Positions 61,181 to 64,000 of a stretch of DNA of 64,000 nucleotides are shown piece after piece. The DNA comes from Burkholderiales bacterium (GTDB taxonomy: Bacteria; Pseudomonadota; Gammaproteobacteria; Burkholderiales; Nitrosomonadaceae), in assembly GCA_024235795.1 (NCBI GenBank), contig JACKLR010000002.1, positions 868,001-932,000 of the forward strand. Reading direction: 5' to 3'. A program made the translations under genes and the position numbers. The notes under the pieces are model-generated. The model had not been told where the DNA came from. It searched no databases and saw nothing but the letters and a program-made list of their open reading frames with translations. How positions within the stretch are numbered: the first letter of the stretch is position 1; every line of letters begins with the position of its first letter.

Positions 61181-62455
61181 ATGATGCTGGCACGCAGATT
61201 ATTAACTGGTAATGGCGCTGCAGCCTGGGCGGCGCGGTTGGCGCAAGTGGACTATATTCCGGCATTTCCGATAACACCGCAAACTGAAATTATCGAAACC
61301 TTGTCCCGCTGGATTGATAATGGCGAGATACCCGGCAAACTGGTAACCCTGGAATCTGAACATTCGATGATTACTGCAGCCGGTGCAGCTGCCGCAACCG
61401 GTGTGCGCGTATTTACTGCAACTTCAAGCCAGGGGCTGCTGTATGGCATGGAAATGCTTTACACTGTTGCCGGCTGGCGCGTTCCGTTTGTCTTGATCAA
61501 TGTTTCACGTGCGTTGGCTTCTCCCGTTACGCTGGAACCGGATCACAATGATGTGCTGGCCGCCCGGGACAGTGGCTTTTTACAGATCCATTGTGCGACC
61601 TGCCAGGAAGTTCTGGATATCACTTTAATGGCCTATAGACTCAGCGAAGATGCACGTGTACGGTTGCCGGCAATTGTCAACGAAGATGGTTTTTACTTGT
61701 CATTTACCCGGGAACCGGTTTACATCCCCGATGCCGATGAAGTCAAAGATTTCATCGGCGAATTCGATTCTGAAAATATGCAATTTCGCGCGAGTGCGCC
61801 GACCAGCCAGGCCGTTGCCGTTCTTGGTGGCAGTCCGTATTCGTATTTTCGTTATGAATCGCATCTTGCCGCAGAAAATGCACGCATTGTGTTTGATGAA
61901 ATTTGTGATGAATTTGAACAGCGTTTTGGTCGGAAATATGGTGCACTGGAATCGTATCATGTTGATGATGCGGATTATGTGATCTTTATGGTGGGTTGTT
62001 TTGCCACCAAAGCCAAAGCTGCAGTCGATAGTTTGCGCAAAGCAGGGTGGAAAATTGGGCTGTTGCGCCCCAGATTGTTGCGCCCCTTTCCTGGCGAGAA
62101 AATCAGCCAATTACTGGCCGGAAAAAAAGGGGTCGCAGTGATCGACCAGAATCTTTCAATGGGCAAGGGTGGAATTCTGCACTGCGAACTTGCATCGGTA
62201 TTGTACGGTAATAAAGATGCGCCGCCGGTATTAATGAGTTTTATTGGTGGACTGGGTGGACGTGATATATCCCAGGAAGAATTTTTTGAAATTGCCAAGC
62301 AACTCAAACAGGCCAGTGAAACGAACGAAATTCCTGCGCCGCGTCTGCTGTATACCGTGGACGAGCTTCGCCAGATTCACAAATTACAAGCTATCGCACA
62401 TGTTGAGAGAGCTATTTTAAACAGAGATCATCAAAATCCTGATAGTCATGAATGA
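61181..62455 (+). CDS. 2-oxoacid:ferredoxin oxidoreductase, alpha subunit
   Basis: A 424-residue protein with LTGNGAAAWAARLAQVDYI, then AFPITPQTEIIETLSRWI and ITAAGAAAATGVRVFTATSS, typical of PorA/VorA. Further DPVTLEPDHND-type segment (ASPVTLEPDHNDVLAARDSG) and the C-terminal GVAVIDQNLSMGKGGILHCE. Binds part of the thiamine pyrophosphate. The substrate (pyruvate, 2-oxoisovalerate or indolepyruvate-like) cannot be told from sequence by eye. Its end overlaps the beta gene by eight bases. Confidence 0.92.
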   Translation: MMLARRLLTGNGAAAWAARLAQVDYIPAFPITPQTEIIETLSRWIDNGEIPGKLVTLESEHSMITAAGAAAATGVRVFTATSSQGLLYGMEMLYTVAGWRVPFVLINVSRALASPVTLEPDHNDVLAARDSGFLQIHCATCQEVLDITLMAYRLSEDARVRLPAIVNEDGFYLSFTREPVYIPDADEVKDFIGEFDSENMQFRASAPTSQAVAVLGGSPYSYFRYESHLAAENARIVFDEICDEFEQRFGRKYGALESYHVDDADYVIFMVGCFATKAKAAVDSLRKAGWKIGLLRPRLLRPFPGEKISQLLAGKKGVAVIDQNLSMGKGGILHCELASVLYGNKDAPPVLMSFIGGLGGRDISQEEFFEIAKQLKQASETNEIPAPRLLYTVDELRQIHKLQAIAHVERAILNRDHQNPDSHE

Positions 62456-63362
62456 TACCCATTTCAAACGCATGAAAGACCTGCCGTCCACGCATTTGCT
62501 GGGCACAGGCACACCCATGTGTGCGGGTTGCGGCGGGTTGCAGGCAATCAATGATATTTACGATATTCTCGGCGAGAAAACAGTATTTATTAACGCTGCC
62601 GGTTGCATGACGTTACTGTCTGTTTATCCGTTTACACCGTTTCGTGGTTCCTGGCTTTATACTGCAATGGCTTCAGCACCGGCAGGCGCACAAGGCGTGC
62701 GTGATGCCCTGGATATTCTGCTGGAGAAGAAAAAAATTGGTCAGGAAGAAAATCTGACTGCAGTTGTATTGACAGGCGACGGATCGGCCTACGGCATGGG
62801 GCTATCGGCAACATCGGCTGCAATTGATCGTAACCTGGATTTCATCTATATCTGTTATGACAATGAAGGTTATGGCAATACCGGTCAGCAATATTCCAGC
62901 GCCACGCCGCATGGCGCCAGAACCAGTACCAGCTCGGGTTCAATGGGGTATCCGGGTTTCAAAAAAGACCTGTTTTCTATCTGGGCGGCGCACAAACCCA
63001 CGTATGTCGCTACGGTTATCGGCGCAGAACCTTTGGATTTGGCGCGTAAAATTGAAAAAGCGGCGCAATTGAAAGGGCCGCGTTTTATTATTACGTTGTC
63101 CCCATGCCCGACAGGCTGGGGATTCGACCCACAAGAAACCATGCAGATCGGTAAACTTGCGGTTAAATCCGGTGTCTGGCCACTTAAAGAATATATCGAT
63201 GGAAAGATTATCCATACTAAAGTGCCAAAAATACGGATGTCCGTGGAAGATTATCTGGCAACGCAATTTCGTTTTGCGCACTTGTTCAAACCAGAACGAA
63301 ATACCCGATTAATTGATGAGATACAAGGCCGGGTCGACGAATACTGGGATCATGTATCCTGA
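62448..63362 (+). CDS. 2-oxoacid:ferredoxin oxidoreductase, beta subunit
   Basis: A 304-residue protein with GTGTPMCAGCGGLQAINDI (iron-sulfur cysteines), then AVVLTGDGSAYGMGLSATSA (thiamine pyrophosphate-binding GDG...) and YDNEGYGNTGQQYSSATPHG (NxxYxxTGQQ). The end (TLSPCPTGWGFDPQETMQIG) contains a further Cys. Together with the alpha and gamma-delta subunits it makes a complete enzyme. Confidence 0.93.
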   Translation: MNDTHFKRMKDLPSTHLLGTGTPMCAGCGGLQAINDIYDILGEKTVFINAAGCMTLLSVYPFTPFRGSWLYTAMASAPAGAQGVRDALDILLEKKKIGQEENLTAVVLTGDGSAYGMGLSATSAAIDRNLDFIYICYDNEGYGNTGQQYSSATPHGARTSTSSGSMGYPGFKKDLFSIWAAHKPTYVATVIGAEPLDLARKIEKAAQLKGPRFIITLSPCPTGWGFDPQETMQIGKLAVKSGVWPLKEYIDGKIIHTKVPKIRMSVEDYLATQFRFAHLFKPERNTRLIDEIQGRVDEYWDHVS

Positions 63363-63387
63363 CCAAATTTATCAATAAGGGTAGGCA

Positions 63388-64000
63388 ATGACCTATACCC
63401 AAAAAAGCTATTATCATCGCGGCGGCACGGAACCGTTACTCGGATCAACAATTCCGGAGCATCTGGCGGTTATTGCGAACAAATATCCACAGGCATTGGC
63501 GGTTGTATCGCGTGAACAACAGCGACGACTCACTTATGAACAATTTACCGCAGAAATTGAATCTGTAGCCTGTGCACTTTTTGCTTTGGGATATCGAAAA
63601 GGGGATCGTGTTGGAATCTGGGCCACCAATAATCTGGAATGGGTTTTGCTGCAAATGGCCACAGCACGAATCGGAGTGATACTGGTCAATATCAATCCTG
63701 CCTATCGTTCCAGAGAGCTGGCGTATGCCTTGAAGCAATCCGAAGTAGAGGGCTTGTTTCTCATTCCACAGTTTCGCAGCAGTAATTATATTGAAATGCT
63801 GGTAACACTGATGCCTGAACTCAAACACGCTCAATCCCGTAATCCCGCGATCAATGATTTTCCTGCATTACGCCATATTGTCGTTTATGATCCACAGCAT
63901 CCGATGCAGACGCTGTGTGACTATCCGGGGGTCATGTCATGGCAGCAATTCATGGCCGGTGCAACCGATGTTTCCTTCGAAACCATCGAAAAGGCTACTG
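63388..64000 (+). CDS. AMP-binding acyl-CoA synthetase, 3'-truncated by window end
   Basis: 204 residues are visible. EHLAVIANKYPQALAVVSRE, RLTYEQFTAEIESVACALFA, LGYRKGDRVGIWATNNLEWV and LLQMATARIGVILVNINPAY are the N-terminal segments of long/medium-chain acyl-CoA ligases (FadD-like, with NPAYRSRELAYALKQS). The AMP-binding core lies beyond the window. It starts 25 bases after the beta subunit, so it belongs to the same operon and may make or use the acyl-CoA linked to the ferredoxin oxidoreductase. Confidence 0.9.
   Translation, partial: MTYTQKSYYHRGGTEPLLGSTIPEHLAVIANKYPQALAVVSREQQRRLTYEQFTAEIESVACALFALGYRKGDRVGIWATNNLEWVLLQMATARIGVILVNINPAYRSRELAYALKQSEVEGLFLIPQFRSSNYIEMLVTLMPELKHAQSRNPAINDFPALRHIVVYDPQHPMQTLCDYPGVMSWQQFMAGATDVSFETIEKAT

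Overview
The window comes from a chemolithotrophic ammonia-oxidising betaproteobacterium, most likely a Nitrosomonas relative. The decisive evidence is the block hao - haoB - cycA - cycB at 52.3-56.6 kb. It encodes an octaheme hydroxylamine oxidoreductase, its membrane companion, tetraheme cytochrome c554 and the NapC-like quinol-linked cytochrome cm552. Housekeeping genes (dnaB, rpsT, rhlE, tRNA-Leu) show that this is chromosome.

Region 1 (1-24.3 kb) is a nearly complete contractile injection system of the extracellular (eCIS/Afp/PVC-like) type, all on the + strand. In order it holds a conserved protein cut by the window edge, the sheath, two tube proteins, a DUF5908 peptide, a LysM baseplate hub, a VgrG-like spike, a PAAR tip, a gp25 wedge, two large baseplate proteins with two small proteins beside them, a very long repeat-containing tape-measure protein, the AAA+ ATPase and a membrane/glycosidase-like protein. 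Many genes overlap by 1-17 bases, which suggests one translationally coupled operon.

Region 2 (24.3-35 kb) looks like the cargo section. It has a SAM methyltransferase and four paralogous proteins with a common N-terminal leader. Two carry an intact DUF4157 (eCIS-core) domain, one has a broken DUF4157, and one has only the leader. Their C-terminal domains all differ; one is an HELIH metallopeptidase. A 539-bp stretch of two of them is identical at DNA level, a sign of recent duplication or gene conversion. A lipoprotein lipase, an antisense PAS-GAF-GGDEF-EAL protein and a pentameric-ligand-gated-channel-like protein are interspersed.

Region 3 (35-39 kb) has two polytopic glycosyltransferases and a tRNA-Leu(UAA). 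Region 4 (39.1-44.6 kb) is AT-richer accessory DNA immediately 3' of that tRNA. It holds a cytoplasmic-looking M6 metalloprotease, a stand-alone copy of that enzyme's C-terminal domain, a Pro/Ser-rich protein, a zinc-ribbon/HUH protein without the transposase tyrosine, a decayed gene, and integrase and IS21 fossils. It ends in a possible small RNA.

Region 5 (44.6-52 kb) is mixed chromosome: a PD40 propeller protein, hydrolase, 2Fe-2S ferredoxin, a fold-back repeat, small proteins, a porin with a periplasmic binding protein, dnaB and rpsT. Region 6 (52-56.7 kb) is the hydroxylamine oxidation module, with an upstream leader containing a possible uORF and an apparent second promoter before cycA. 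Region 7 (56.9-64 kb) holds rhlE, a monoheme cytochrome and an amino-acid/2-oxoacid/acyl-CoA module (Leu/Glu-type dehydrogenase, gamma-delta, alpha and beta subunits of a 2-oxoacid:ferredoxin oxidoreductase, and an acyl-CoA ligase cut by the window end).
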